This document shows positions 1 through 6,696 of a stretch of 9,926 nucleotides of DNA, piece by piece. Origin of the DNA: Anaerolineae bacterium (lineage in GTDB: Bacteria; Chloroflexota; Anaerolineae; Aggregatilineales; UBA3940); the NCBI GenBank assembly GCA_016926985.1, contig JAFGNO010000242.1, forward strand, positions 1-9,926. The letters are read 5' to 3'. The position numbers and the translations under genes are program-made. The notes under the pieces are model-generated. The model did not search any database. It was not told the origin of the DNA and worked only from the letters and a program-made list of their open reading frames with translations. The first letter of the stretch is position 1. The number at the start of each line of letters is the position of its first letter.

Positions 1-134
1 CGCAGGTCGTAATCTGCGCTGCGGGGGACAAAGATAGAATCAGCCCCACGCCGATTCAACTGCTCAACGACGAATCTACCCAGAAACCCGGCGCCGCCGG
101 TTACAACAAATCGGTTATCATCCCAAAAGCTCAT
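1..134 (-). CDS. NAD-dependent epimerase/dehydratase, GDP-L-fucose synthase-like (5' end only)
   Basis: Only the first 44 residues are visible, and the gene continues past the left edge. The protein opens with a Rossmann-fold NAD(P)-binding signature, VTGGAGFLG at residues 11-19 (GxxGxxG type). It is followed by a helix FVVEQLNRRG and then FVPRSADYDL, where the strand-2 loop reads the cofactor. The 'FVPRS.DYDL' wording is what I associate with GDP-L-fucose synthases (GDP-4-keto-6-deoxymannose epimerase/reductase) rather than with GalE- or RmlB-type enzymes, but 44 residues cannot fix the substrate. The ATG at 134 is preceded by GGGAG (141-145 on the plus strand) 6 nt away, which supports this start. 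It lies 91 bp downstream of the GT-C membrane protein on the same strand, in keeping with a surface-glycan gene set. Family confidence is high; exact activity is moderate. Confidence 0.8.
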   Translation of the reverse strand, partial: MSFWDDNRFVVTGGAGFLGRFVVEQLNRRGADSIFVPRSADYDL

Positions 135-225
135 GCGTTACTCCCAGTTTTGCCCAAGAACCACAACTTGTAACAGGCCAAGTCTAAGAACAGCCCCGGT
201 TAGATACCTGATGCAGTTTATGCGC

Positions 226-1587
226 TTAATATCCAATTGGCCAATTTTCAATAAACCAGGGCACCTGGATGCTGACGACAGACCATAATCCGAGTATATA
301 TAAACCCAGCGCAAGGACAGCCAGCCCGTATTTCCTATAAGCGGCGGGAATCAGGCTGCCCAGCCCGACCAAAAACAGGGTCACAAGGGGGATGATGGCT
401 GCATACATATGGCGGGCCGTGGGGATATAGCTCCCGCCATCGGGCCTAGGTGGATCGATTCGTAGCAGGCTCAGCAGGATGATCGCCAGCGTAGCAACCA
501 CCCAGAAGATCAAGACGTTCCATTGATCGCGGTTAAGGTAGCCCCCGCGAAGTGTTTTCAGCAGCCCCCAGATTATGCCCAGTCCGGACAGCCCGCTCAG
601 GAAGGCCAGAGGAATAATTCCGACAACCGGCAGCCCCGGCACCCCCCAGCTGAATGCTGACCAGAAGGATACAAACTGCCAGCGGATGGCTATCCAGTAC
701 ATCGGGCCATTTGTCTTCCAATCATACCAGCTTGATAGCCTGCGAGATACGCCATAGCCAATAAGGCGGTTCAGGTTTTCATTCAAAACCGGGCCGGTGC
801 CGGGCACCCACTCAACCAGGTATATGATAGCTGCCACTCCGACCAGCAGAGTGGCAATTTTGAGGGCTTTGGGCAGGTGAGGCCAAAGCAGGAGCGCAAT
901 GCCCACTGCAGCAACCGGTAGCCCTATCCAGGACGACATTTTTGCGGCAAGGCAAAGACCCGCAGCCAGCAGCGCAAGCAGGACTGTCCTCCATTTTATC
1001 TTACGAGAAAGGAGCAGTGTCAGGGCGTAGACAAGCAGTGAATAGGCAAAGACAGCGCCGACATCATTGCTCATGGCGCTCATCAGGTCCACAAACCCAA
1101 TGATCATGCTCATAATCAGGGGCACACCAAAGGCCAGCAGCGGTTTGTCCGGGAAGGCTGTTTTAACGGTCAGGTATCCCAGCAGGGCAACTGCGACAAG
1201 CAAGATAACAGATACGCTCCGCGCAATAAAGACTTCCTGCCTGACTGTGTCTGGCTGCAGTACGAACTGAGGGAGTGCAACCAGCAAATAGTAACCGGGG
1301 ACCTCTTTGAACTGGTGACCGGGAGGGCTTAACTCAACATCAGCGTCGCCATAAGTCTCAATAATACGGTCAGTGATGGACAGATCATACTGGCCTTCAG
1401 CAGGGATTCGGTTATTTTGAATAATATAGCGTGCATACTCGTAGTGGGTAGGCTCATCATAGTGTGCCCACAGCGGCGCAACAAAAAGGCGGGTAATGCC
1501 CTGCGCCAGGGTTGCCAGCACAATGAGGAGCAGCAGCCAGCGCAGGACAGACTGTTTGTCAGTATTGCGTGGTAGCGTGGTCATCAT
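226..1587 (-). CDS. Polytopic GT-C-fold glycosyltransferase-like membrane protein (DUF2142/GT39-like)
   Basis: This is a 453-residue integral membrane protein with roughly ten or more hydrophobic helices. After helix 1 (residues about 15-37) comes the loop PLWAHYDEPTHYEYARYI, with D44-E45-P46 and H48. An acidic pair in the first extracytoplasmic loop, followed by an aromatic/His-rich helix, is the hallmark of GT-C enzymes that use polyprenyl-phosphate-linked sugars (PMT/ArnT/DUF2142-like). A later loop contains RIDPPRPDGGSYIPTARHMYAA, a common position for the second conserved loop in this group. I infer sugar transfer onto a lipid, glycan or protein outside the membrane; donor and acceptor are unknown. 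I chose the ATG at 1587, not the GTG at 1605, because a run of six G (1594-1599) sits 6 nt upstream as the ribosome site and the GTG lies inside a hairpin. The next gene downstream is epimerase-like, which fits surface polysaccharide synthesis. Confidence 0.75.
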   Translation of the reverse strand: MMTTLPRNTDKQSVLRWLLLLIVLATLAQGITRLFVAPLWAHYDEPTHYEYARYIIQNNRIPAEGQYDLSITDRIIETYGDADVELSPPGHQFKEVPGYYLLVALPQFVLQPDTVRQEVFIARSVSVILLVAVALLGYLTVKTAFPDKPLLAFGVPLIMSMIIGFVDLMSAMSNDVGAVFAYSLLVYALTLLLSRKIKWRTVLLALLAAGLCLAAKMSSWIGLPVAAVGIALLLWPHLPKALKIATLLVGVAAIIYLVEWVPGTGPVLNENLNRLIGYGVSRRLSSWYDWKTNGPMYWIAIRWQFVSFWSAFSWGVPGLPVVGIIPLAFLSGLSGLGIIWGLLKTLRGGYLNRDQWNVLIFWVVATLAIILLSLLRIDPPRPDGGSYIPTARHMYAAIIPLVTLFLVGLGSLIPAAYRKYGLAVLALGLYILGLWSVVSIQVPWFIENWPIGY

Positions 1588-1596
1588 ATTTATCCC

Positions 1597-1622
1597 CCCG
1601 TGCACAGATACCTGTGCACGGG
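1597..1622 (-). promoter_or_regulatory. Perfect 11-bp inverted repeat overlapping the GT-C gene's ribosome site
   Basis: The arms CCCGTGCACAG (1597-1607) and CTGTGCACGGG (1612-1622) are exact reverse complements around the 4-nt spacer ATAC. On the minus strand the 3' arm ends in the G-run that serves as the Shine-Dalgarno of the gene starting at 1587, so three of its six G residues are paired in the hairpin. No T-run follows on either strand, so it is not an ordinary intrinsic terminator. It could be a dyad operator for a repressor or an RNA hairpin that tunes translation initiation. The structure is certain from the sequence; its role is inferred. Confidence 0.6.
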
Positions 1623-1641
1623 AAATGATATCTTATTCTGG

Positions 1642-1669
1642 CTGCAGGCCCCAAATGGCCGGGCTGCAG
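1642..1669 (-). other. GC-rich bulged hairpin just after the DUF58-transglutaminase stop codon
   Basis: CTGCAG (1642-1647) pairs with CTGCAG (1664-1669). After one bulged G (1648), CCC (1649-1651) pairs with GGG (1661-1663), closing a 9-nt loop. The octamer GCTGCAGG also occurs twice as a direct repeat (1641-1648, 1663-1670). The structure begins 8 nt past the stop of the 1235-residue gene. There is no T-tract after it on the minus strand, so it could be a weak terminator or a 3'-end stabilising hairpin, or have no function. Confidence 0.3.
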
Positions 1670-1676
1670 GACGGGT

Positions 1677-4600
1677 TCAGAAGGAGCGTCTGTTGGCAGG
1701 CCTCCAGGCCAGCAGCCAGAATCCCCAGAGTGTGCGGGTCAGAGAATACCAGAAACCCAACAGTTCTTTTGCTGCGTCCTCTGTGGCGGGCCTTGGGCTA
1801 TAAGTGCTGTCACGGTAGGTGGTAATGATCGAGTGGATAGAGAGCCGGGCCAGTGACATCCGCGCCGACCAGTTCCCGCCCCAGCGGGGTGCGCTCCTTG
1901 CGCGCTCTTGAAGGTCCTTGATCAGTTCTGCGTGGATTTCATCAGGTGTCGAGGACGGGGTCAGGGGAATACCCATGCGTTTTGCCCATCTCAGCAGCGA
2001 TTTGTACAGTGCAGATACCACCCGTGTGGCCGGGCGGCTTCTCAACCAGAGGACCTGAACAATGGGACTTATGGCAATGACCAGCACAACCAGAATGGCG
2101 AGCGCAACCAGCAGCCGGCCCAGGAAAAGCAGGCTGGGGAAGATCACATCGGAGAAATTAGCCAGCGGCATGGTGCTTCGCCGGTAAGCTCTTGCTATAG
2201 CAGAGGAGTTCTCAAGATACTCCTCCCAGTCTACAGATTGAGCGAGCCCTTCAGGTGGGAATCCCGGCGTTGGCTCGAAACGGATCCAGCCATAGTAATC
2301 AAAATAGATTTCAACCCAGGAATGGGCATCAGTGCCCGTTACTATGTAGCTGTTTTGAGTTTGATCATACTCCCCTGTGGCATAGCCAACGGCCAGCCGG
2401 GCGGGAATATCAACGCTGCGGGCAAGCACAACCATGGCAGTGGCAAAGTAGTCGCAGTACCCTTTCTGAAGGTCGAAAAGGAAATAGTCGACAATATCTC
2501 GATCCTCTGGCGGTTCGGGCAGGTCAGTTGAGTATTCAAACTGCCGCAGGTAGGTCTGAATTGCTATGGCCTTATCATAGACAGTTGGCGCATCGGCAGT
2601 GATCTCCTGGGCAAGGGTAACCACCCGTTCGGGAGTGTCCTCCGGGATTTCTAGGTAGGTAAGCCTCACCCAGGTGGGGTAGTTAACCACTGTGTCCCTG
2701 AGTATGTCGGCGCTGGGGACCGGTACCCAGGATAAGACCTCATAGCCGAACAGGGGCGCACGACCGTAGACGGAAGCCAGATCGTCGATGACGCCGTTGA
2801 CCCAGCGGCCTTCTGCCGGCTGGCTCAGGCGCACCGGGACGTCGGCGGCATATATCTGCCGGGCGGAATCCTCGAACTTCACAGTTTGCCGGATAAGGAC
2901 ATGATTTGCAGGCGGATCCACCGATACCGGGAACAGCAGCACCTCTTGTGAACTCAGCTCTGAGGAAACCGCATGGCTCTTCCAGCCCCGGCCTGTATAG
3001 TCATCGAAGCTGGTGGCGCGCCAGTAGAAATCGGCCTGGGGAATGCCCGGCGTTTGGATGGTCATTACCACCTCGTCAGATAACTCCGGGCCTGCGCCAA
3101 GCAAATCACCACGTGGCCAGACCCCCGGGCTTTCGGCAGGCGGAGCCGCAGGGCTGGATATTGCCTCCTCACCGTCACCGCTGCCGCCTGCGGCGGCCTC
3201 ACCGGTCCGGGAGAAGGTATCTTCCAACCATTGGCCAAGCTCAGGATCGGTCGCAAAGTAGGTGGTTGCCATGGCCAGGGCTGCTATGGCAGAGATCGCG
3301 CCGCTCCACTTCCACCAATTCCACTGGAGGCGGATTGGTAATATGGCATTGGTCCAGCGATCCTCAATATAGCGCAAAGCCGAGTCGCCAAGGAGCAGCA
3401 TCGAGGCAACAGTTGAAAAAAACAGGTACCCCCAACCCTCGCTGTTATAAAAGACATTCAACGCGAGAATGCTCACAATGGGGATCGCCAGCCCCCAGGC
3501 CGAGCGCCTTTTAGCAATAGACCAGACCGCAACAGCAGATGATAACCAGACGATCAGGCCCAGTATGGAACCGGACAGAACATCACTGTCAACCCATCGG
3601 CGGGGTGAGATCAGAATTGACCAGGTATTGCGCAGATTGAATATGTAAAGCGAGAGACGGTCCCAGGTAGCCAGCCACTCAGGAAACGCAGGGACTTCCT
3701 GCGACGCAGGAAAATCACGCAGGGGGAATAGCCATTCGCCTATATTGGCAGTTAACCATTGTATCCCCTGCCAGATCTCAGTAGTGGCAGGATACAGGCC
3801 CGGGAGTATCTTCCCCTGAAACTGAATAACAAACAGCAGGCCAACCAGAATGAATAAAAACAGGGCGATGACTGACCGGCTGAACCGGCGGGATAAGAGA
3901 AACCCGAATGCCCCACCCAGAACAGCCGCCCACCAGAGCACATCGTTGACGGCGAGCCATTCACTGTCGGCCAAGGCCTTGGGTAAGAGAAAGAGCAGGG
4001 CCAATACCAGGGAGGCTACCGATAACTCGCGCCAGACAGGTTTATCTTGCGGGCGGAAGGTCTGTTGCAGCGTATCACTCAGATGTTTGAGCAGTTTTCG
4101 CTGCCGCTGTCTTTTGACAACCTGGACTGGTATTCGGAGGCCTTCCAGAAGGGATCGAAATTGCCTGATTTGCTCTTCGCTTTCAACCGGTTCACTGTCA
4201 AAGCTGGCCGCATCCAGCAGGACAACTTCCTTTTCCACCCGCTGCATGGAAGGCCTGGTGAGTGAGTCGACCCAGCGAGCATCCAGGGATGGCGTGATCA
4301 CCACCATTGAGTGGCCACGCACGATGTGAGGGCGGATTTCTTCAAGCAGCCCGGAAATTGATATCCGGTCCTGGCCCTGCAAGGGGGCCAGAGCACGAAT
4401 TACCTGCCTGATTTGCCCGGCGCCGCGAACCGGGGGCATGAGAATGCGACGGTCGGATGAGAAAGCGGCCAGCCCCACCCCGTGGCCCCGCTCAAGATAA
4501 CTCCAGGCCAGGCTGGCCGCCCAACTGATTGCGGATTCGATGGAGGACTCAAGTCCTTCACCCCGGTGGTCAGGCTCATACAGGTCCAGAACCAGCCAGA

Positions 4601-5384
4601 TATCGCTGCCGGTATCGCGGTCGAATTCCTTTACCATGAATTCCTGGTGGCGGACTGAAAGCGGCCAGTGGATGCGGTATACCGGGTCACCAGGCGCGTA
4701 TTTCCGAACACTGCTGACAGAGGCCATTTCAGTGACGCTGCGCTGGTTATAGATCCGCTCTCCTTGCCCGCCGCCTGGCAGGATTGAAACATCAAGGTCG
4801 TGCAGGATCGGTGGGTGGATCAGAACCTCCTGACTGGAGGTAATTTCCCAGGTGATTGAAAAGAAGCGAAAAGGGTCATTATAGCGTAGCGTAGTTGGAC
4901 CCAGCCGGAACAGGCCGCGATGCTGATTGACACCGGTTTCGCGCCAACTGCTGAACTGCGACGCACGAACGCTTTGCAAAGCAGAAGCATTGTAGTCTGG
5001 CAGGTCAGAGTGATCTTCAATCTCCAGAGCAAGGAGCGGCAGGATGGCATCGCTGGAGATTGCAAACTCTTCGGTCATTCGGTCGCCAACCTGCCCCCAG
5101 GAATGAAGCAGGTTGCGCTCAAAGTTGATGCGGCGGGTGGTGTGAATGGTCCACCAGGTACTGATGGCCAGTATGAGCAGCCAGCCGGCAATCAAGACCT
5201 GCCAGATTCGTTCAGGTGTGAAGATGTTCAGGAATACCAGCAGCAGCAGAATGATCCAGGGATGCCAGTTGGCAATTCGGACGGTGCGTCTTTGAACATC
5301 CGTCTCTGCACGATAGACCACCAATCCCTTATCAAAAAGCCGGTTTACAATGCGCTGCAATGTTAAGCTGAGAGAATTGCTCAT
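1677..5384 (-). CDS. DUF58-TgpA fusion: DUF58 domain plus membrane-anchored transglutaminase-like protease/transferase with DUF4129 tail
   Basis: This 1235-residue protein joins two partners that are normally separate. Residues 1-445 form a DUF58 protein: two N-terminal helices (about 42-80) and the family signature RKYAPGDPVYRIHW with PLSVRHQEFMVKEFD (227-255), followed by a vWA-like strand WLVLDLYEP whose metal-site motif is degenerate. Helices at about 454-470, 482-520, 604-667 and 694-711 correspond to the DUF3488/TgpA membrane part. The extracytoplasmic region 712-1080 holds the transglutaminase core: GYCDYFATAMVVLARS (Cys977), DAHSWVEIYF (His1021) and FEPTPG (Glu1037, where many relatives have Asp). 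A helix (1082-1110) leads to a cytoplasmic DUF4129-like tail with STPDEIHAEL (1145-1154). The ATG at 5384 has GAGG 5 nt upstream; TATAAA (5436-5441, minus) is a weak possible -10. Relatives act in envelope or peptidoglycan biology and usually sit beside a MoxR AAA+ ATPase, which is absent here. Substrate unknown. Domain calls are secure. Confidence 0.92.
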   Translation of the reverse strand: MSNSLSLTLQRIVNRLFDKGLVVYRAETDVQRRTVRIANWHPWIILLLLVFLNIFTPERIWQVLIAGWLLILAISTWWTIHTTRRINFERNLLHSWGQVGDRMTEEFAISSDAILPLLALEIEDHSDLPDYNASALQSVRASQFSSWRETGVNQHRGLFRLGPTTLRYNDPFRFFSITWEITSSQEVLIHPPILHDLDVSILPGGGQGERIYNQRSVTEMASVSSVRKYAPGDPVYRIHWPLSVRHQEFMVKEFDRDTGSDIWLVLDLYEPDHRGEGLESSIESAISWAASLAWSYLERGHGVGLAAFSSDRRILMPPVRGAGQIRQVIRALAPLQGQDRISISGLLEEIRPHIVRGHSMVVITPSLDARWVDSLTRPSMQRVEKEVVLLDAASFDSEPVESEEQIRQFRSLLEGLRIPVQVVKRQRQRKLLKHLSDTLQQTFRPQDKPVWRELSVASLVLALLFLLPKALADSEWLAVNDVLWWAAVLGGAFGFLLSRRFSRSVIALFLFILVGLLFVIQFQGKILPGLYPATTEIWQGIQWLTANIGEWLFPLRDFPASQEVPAFPEWLATWDRLSLYIFNLRNTWSILISPRRWVDSDVLSGSILGLIVWLSSAVAVWSIAKRRSAWGLAIPIVSILALNVFYNSEGWGYLFFSTVASMLLLGDSALRYIEDRWTNAILPIRLQWNWWKWSGAISAIAALAMATTYFATDPELGQWLEDTFSRTGEAAAGGSGDGEEAISSPAAPPAESPGVWPRGDLLGAGPELSDEVVMTIQTPGIPQADFYWRATSFDDYTGRGWKSHAVSSELSSQEVLLFPVSVDPPANHVLIRQTVKFEDSARQIYAADVPVRLSQPAEGRWVNGVIDDLASVYGRAPLFGYEVLSWVPVPSADILRDTVVNYPTWVRLTYLEIPEDTPERVVTLAQEITADAPTVYDKAIAIQTYLRQFEYSTDLPEPPEDRDIVDYFLFDLQKGYCDYFATAMVVLARSVDIPARLAVGYATGEYDQTQNSYIVTGTDAHSWVEIYFDYYGWIRFEPTPGFPPEGLAQSVDWEEYLENSSAIARAYRRSTMPLANFSDVIFPSLLFLGRLLVALAILVVLVIAISPIVQVLWLRSRPATRVVSALYKSLLRWAKRMGIPLTPSSTPDEIHAELIKDLQERARSAPRWGGNWSARMSLARLSIHSIITTYRDSTYSPRPATEDAAKELLGFWYSLTRTLWGFWLLAWRPANRRSF

Positions 5385-5474
5385 GGCTACCTCATTGAGC
5401 AGAACAGGATCGAATAGCTTCTGCTGCCATCACACTTTATAGAACGATCAACCGGGTAGGATATTACAGAGTGC

Positions 5475-5506
5475 AAAAAAACGCCCAGGAAAAACAGCCC
5501 AGGCGT
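5475..5506 (-). terminator. Rho-independent terminator (or attenuator) upstream of the DUF58-transglutaminase gene
   Basis: Read on the minus strand, ACGCCTGGG (5506-5498) pairs with CCTGGGCGT (5489-5481) to form a 9-bp stem with two G-U pairs. The loop is the 8-nt CTGTTTTT, followed directly by a run of T residues (5480-5475). This is a textbook intrinsic terminator. It lies 17 nt after the stop codon of the 98-codon ORF and about 90 nt before the ATG of the DUF58-transglutaminase gene. It could end the upstream operon or act as the decision point of an attenuated leader. Confidence 0.85.
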
Positions 5507-5522
5507 CTTACTGTTTGGTACC

Positions 5523-5819
5523 TTAAATGTACCTGTCCCGAACCATTGCTGTTCGTTCCAGATGGCGGTATATAGCCCACGAGCATTTATGAGAAATATG
5601 GCTCGTAGGTTGCGCCAGCGGCATACTATAATGCGCTTCGTGATTATTTGCAAAAGCAGCGCACGCTGGTTTTGCCCAGGGCGCTGAACCAAGTTCGAGA
5701 GTTGGATGATAAAATGTCATGTCAAAGGTATCAACATATCTCAACAGATCGTATTCCAGACACCATGTGGCGCGTATAGCCTGGCTGTTATTCCGCAATA
5801 ACTGCCCGTAATAAAACAT
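5523..5819 (-). CDS. Hypothetical 98-residue protein, possibly spurious
   Basis: I do not recognise this product. In favour of it being a gene: it starts with ATG 12 nt after the stop of the upstream membrane-protein gene, an excellent purine-rich ribosome site (AAGGGGGAAG) lies just before the ATG, and a strong terminator begins 17 nt after its stop. Against: the residue content is odd (many Cys, His, Trp and Met, no hydrophobic periodicity, no helices or domain motif), codon third positions show no clear G/C preference, unlike the neighbours, and several RNA hairpins run through the frame. It has no signal peptide or membrane helix. It may be a lineage-specific small protein, a decayed gene, or a chance frame over a structured RNA. 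Confidence 0.35.
   Translation of the reverse strand: MFYYGQLLRNNSQAIRATWCLEYDLLRYVDTFDMTFYHPTLELGSAPWAKPACAAFANNHEAHYSMPLAQPTSHISHKCSWAIYRHLERTAMVRDRYI
5650..5675. repeat. 26-bp near-perfect palindrome
   Basis: The arms GCAAAA (5650-5655) and TTTTGC (5670-5675) are exact complements. After a single G-G mismatch (5656/5669), CAGCG (5657-5661) pairs with CGCTG (5664-5668) around the central CA. Eleven of twelve symmetric pairs match. As minus-strand RNA it forms a stem-loop with a GUGC tetraloop; as DNA it could be a dimer-binding operator. Confidence 0.6.
5783..5806. repeat. 24-bp palindrome with tetraloop centre
   Basis: GGC (5783-5785) and GTTATT (5787-5792) pair with AATAAC (5797-5802) and GCC (5804-5806). 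There is one T-T mismatch (5786/5803) and a 4-nt centre, CCGC. It begins only 13 bases inside the putative small ORF and about 25 bases past the stop codon of the upstream membrane-protein gene, where it could act as an RNA stem-loop. Confidence 0.5.
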
Positions 5820-5831
5820 GCTTCCCCCTTA

Positions 5832-6629
5832 TCAGATCAAACGCTCTGCGTGGAGACGGATCTCCTTGCCGATGAAAAACAGCCCCAGGGACACAGCCGT
5901 TATGACAAACGGAAACACGGGCTTGGTGAGGAAGAAGATTACAGCCATGCCCAGCCAGGCGCCAAGCGCCAGCCCAAGAGCCACCAGGCTTGCCGCCCCA
6001 ATCTCCCGGATGCGGAGTGAGGCCCAAATGCTGGCGCACAGGACCAGCCAGTAAAGCGATACGATGCTCAGCAGCGCCGTGGCAATGAGAAAAATTGCCA
6101 GTAGGACGCTGAATGGCAGCGCTTCGGGTAAGGAAATGCAGTTGGTCCGTCCTGAGCAGAAAATACCTAGGTCCAGCGTGACAAAATAGTGGATAACCGA
6201 CACCACCAGCGCCGGCAAAAGGGCCAGCACAGCCGCCCAAAGCAATCTTAGCTGGTAAGCAGCAGACAGGAGATAACCGGTAACCAGGGTTTTTCGTGAG
6301 AGAGTGCTGATCCGCAGCAGATGGAATGATTCGTTCCGGGTGCGCTCCACAGTGCTGGCGGCGGTAATCAGCGCGGCAATCGGCAGTCCGGCGATGCTCA
6401 CCAGAACGCTGACACCGATGATGGCACGCGGCGCCACTGAGCGAAACGTCAGCCCGGAATCTACCAGCAGGTTGCCTGCTGCAACCAGAAATCCAATCAT
6501 GCTCAACGCATCAGTGGCGCGCGTTGTGCTGCGCAGAGAGGGTGAAGGGTTGTTTCTGAGGACCTGCTGGACAAGCGGGTTTCGCCGCCAGCCCTCTAAA
6601 ATAACCTGAACAGGCTGCAAATGCTGCAT
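5832..6629 (-). CDS. Polytopic membrane protein with ABC-2-permease-like features
   Basis: A 265-residue protein with about six hydrophobic helices (near 42-57, 69-92, 127-150, 170-200, 209-233, 236-254). Between helices 2 and 3 lies a charged loop, TVERTRNESFHLLRISTLSR (93-112). It recalls the 'ERE-GT-ELL-TPLSR' coupling loop of ABC-2-type export permeases, in which an acidic/basic cluster precedes a hydrophobic helix contacting the ATPase. Two cysteines, C158 and C164, flank a short loop and may form an extracytoplasmic disulfide. No ATPase gene is adjacent, so a transport role is inference and the family call is tentative. I prefer the ATG at 6629 to the TTG at 6635 because AAAGG (6638-6642 on the plus strand) lies 8 nt from the ATG but only 2 nt from the TTG. 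It is transcribed divergently from the peptide-import operon. Confidence 0.7.
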   Translation of the reverse strand: MQHLQPVQVILEGWRRNPLVQQVLRNNPSPSLRSTTRATDALSMIGFLVAAGNLLVDSGLTFRSVAPRAIIGVSVLVSIAGLPIAALITAASTVERTRNESFHLLRISTLSRKTLVTGYLLSAAYQLRLLWAAVLALLPALVVSVIHYFVTLDLGIFCSGRTNCISLPEALPFSVLLAIFLIATALLSIVSLYWLVLCASIWASLRIREIGAASLVALGLALGAWLGMAVIFFLTKPVFPFVITAVSLGLFFIGKEIRLHAERLI

Positions 6630-6668
6630 TCTCAATGCCTTTAGGACTGCCAGAAAACCTGCCTGCCG

Positions 6669-6696
6669 GTTTTATCCAGCACAGAATTGACTCCAA
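6669..6696 (-). promoter_or_regulatory. Weak candidate promoter for the 265-residue membrane protein
   Basis: On the minus strand TTGGAG (6696-6691) and TAAAAC (6674-6669) are separated by 16 nt and lie about 40-67 bp upstream of the ATG. Each hexamer matches the sigma-70-type consensus only partly, so this is a low-confidence suggestion. A palindrome begins at base 6696, the outer edge of the -35 element, as an operator might. Confidence 0.2.

Larger units (their letters stand above)
5507..5806 (-). other. Hairpin-rich interval, possible structured RNA or long leader
   Basis: The 447-bp gap between the two membrane-protein genes holds a chain of stem-loops. Going upstream from the terminator these are GGTAC/GTACC (5517-5521/5529-5533), CGAAC/GTTCG with outer CTG/CAG (5533-5561), ACGAGC/GCTCGT (5579-5584/5601-5606), a 26-bp near-perfect palindrome (5650-5675) and a 24-bp one (5783-5806). 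With the terminator they form an arrangement expected of a structured small RNA or cis-regulatory leader. I found no motifs of RNase P RNA, tmRNA or SRP RNA. A 98-codon ORF covers the same interval, so coding and RNA explanations compete. Confidence 0.35.

Noticed and set aside
1588..1605. GTG at 1605 as start of the GT-C gene
   Set aside because: It lies within the inverted repeat and lacks a ribosome site; ATG 1587 follows the G-run at proper spacing.
1908..2531. A 207-codon plus-strand frame opposite the DUF58-transglutaminase gene
   Set aside because: It overlaps the transglutaminase catalytic region on the other strand and its protein is low in hydrophobic order and motif-free, as expected of a shadow frame.
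5387..5692. A 101-codon minus-strand frame directly upstream of the DUF58-transglutaminase gene
   Set aside because: It reads straight through the strong terminator and several hairpins, has no good ribosome site, and conflicts with the better-signalled 98-codon frame.
5475..5831. Known housekeeping RNA (RNase P RNA, tmRNA, SRP RNA) in the hairpin-rich gap
   Set aside because: None of their conserved core motifs or tRNA-like ends could be found on either strand.
5788..6240. A 150-codon minus-strand frame overlapping the ABC-2-like membrane protein
   Set aside because: It is in another frame of the same strand as a gene with clear membrane helices; the Gly/Ala/Cys/His-rich product looks like a frame shadow.
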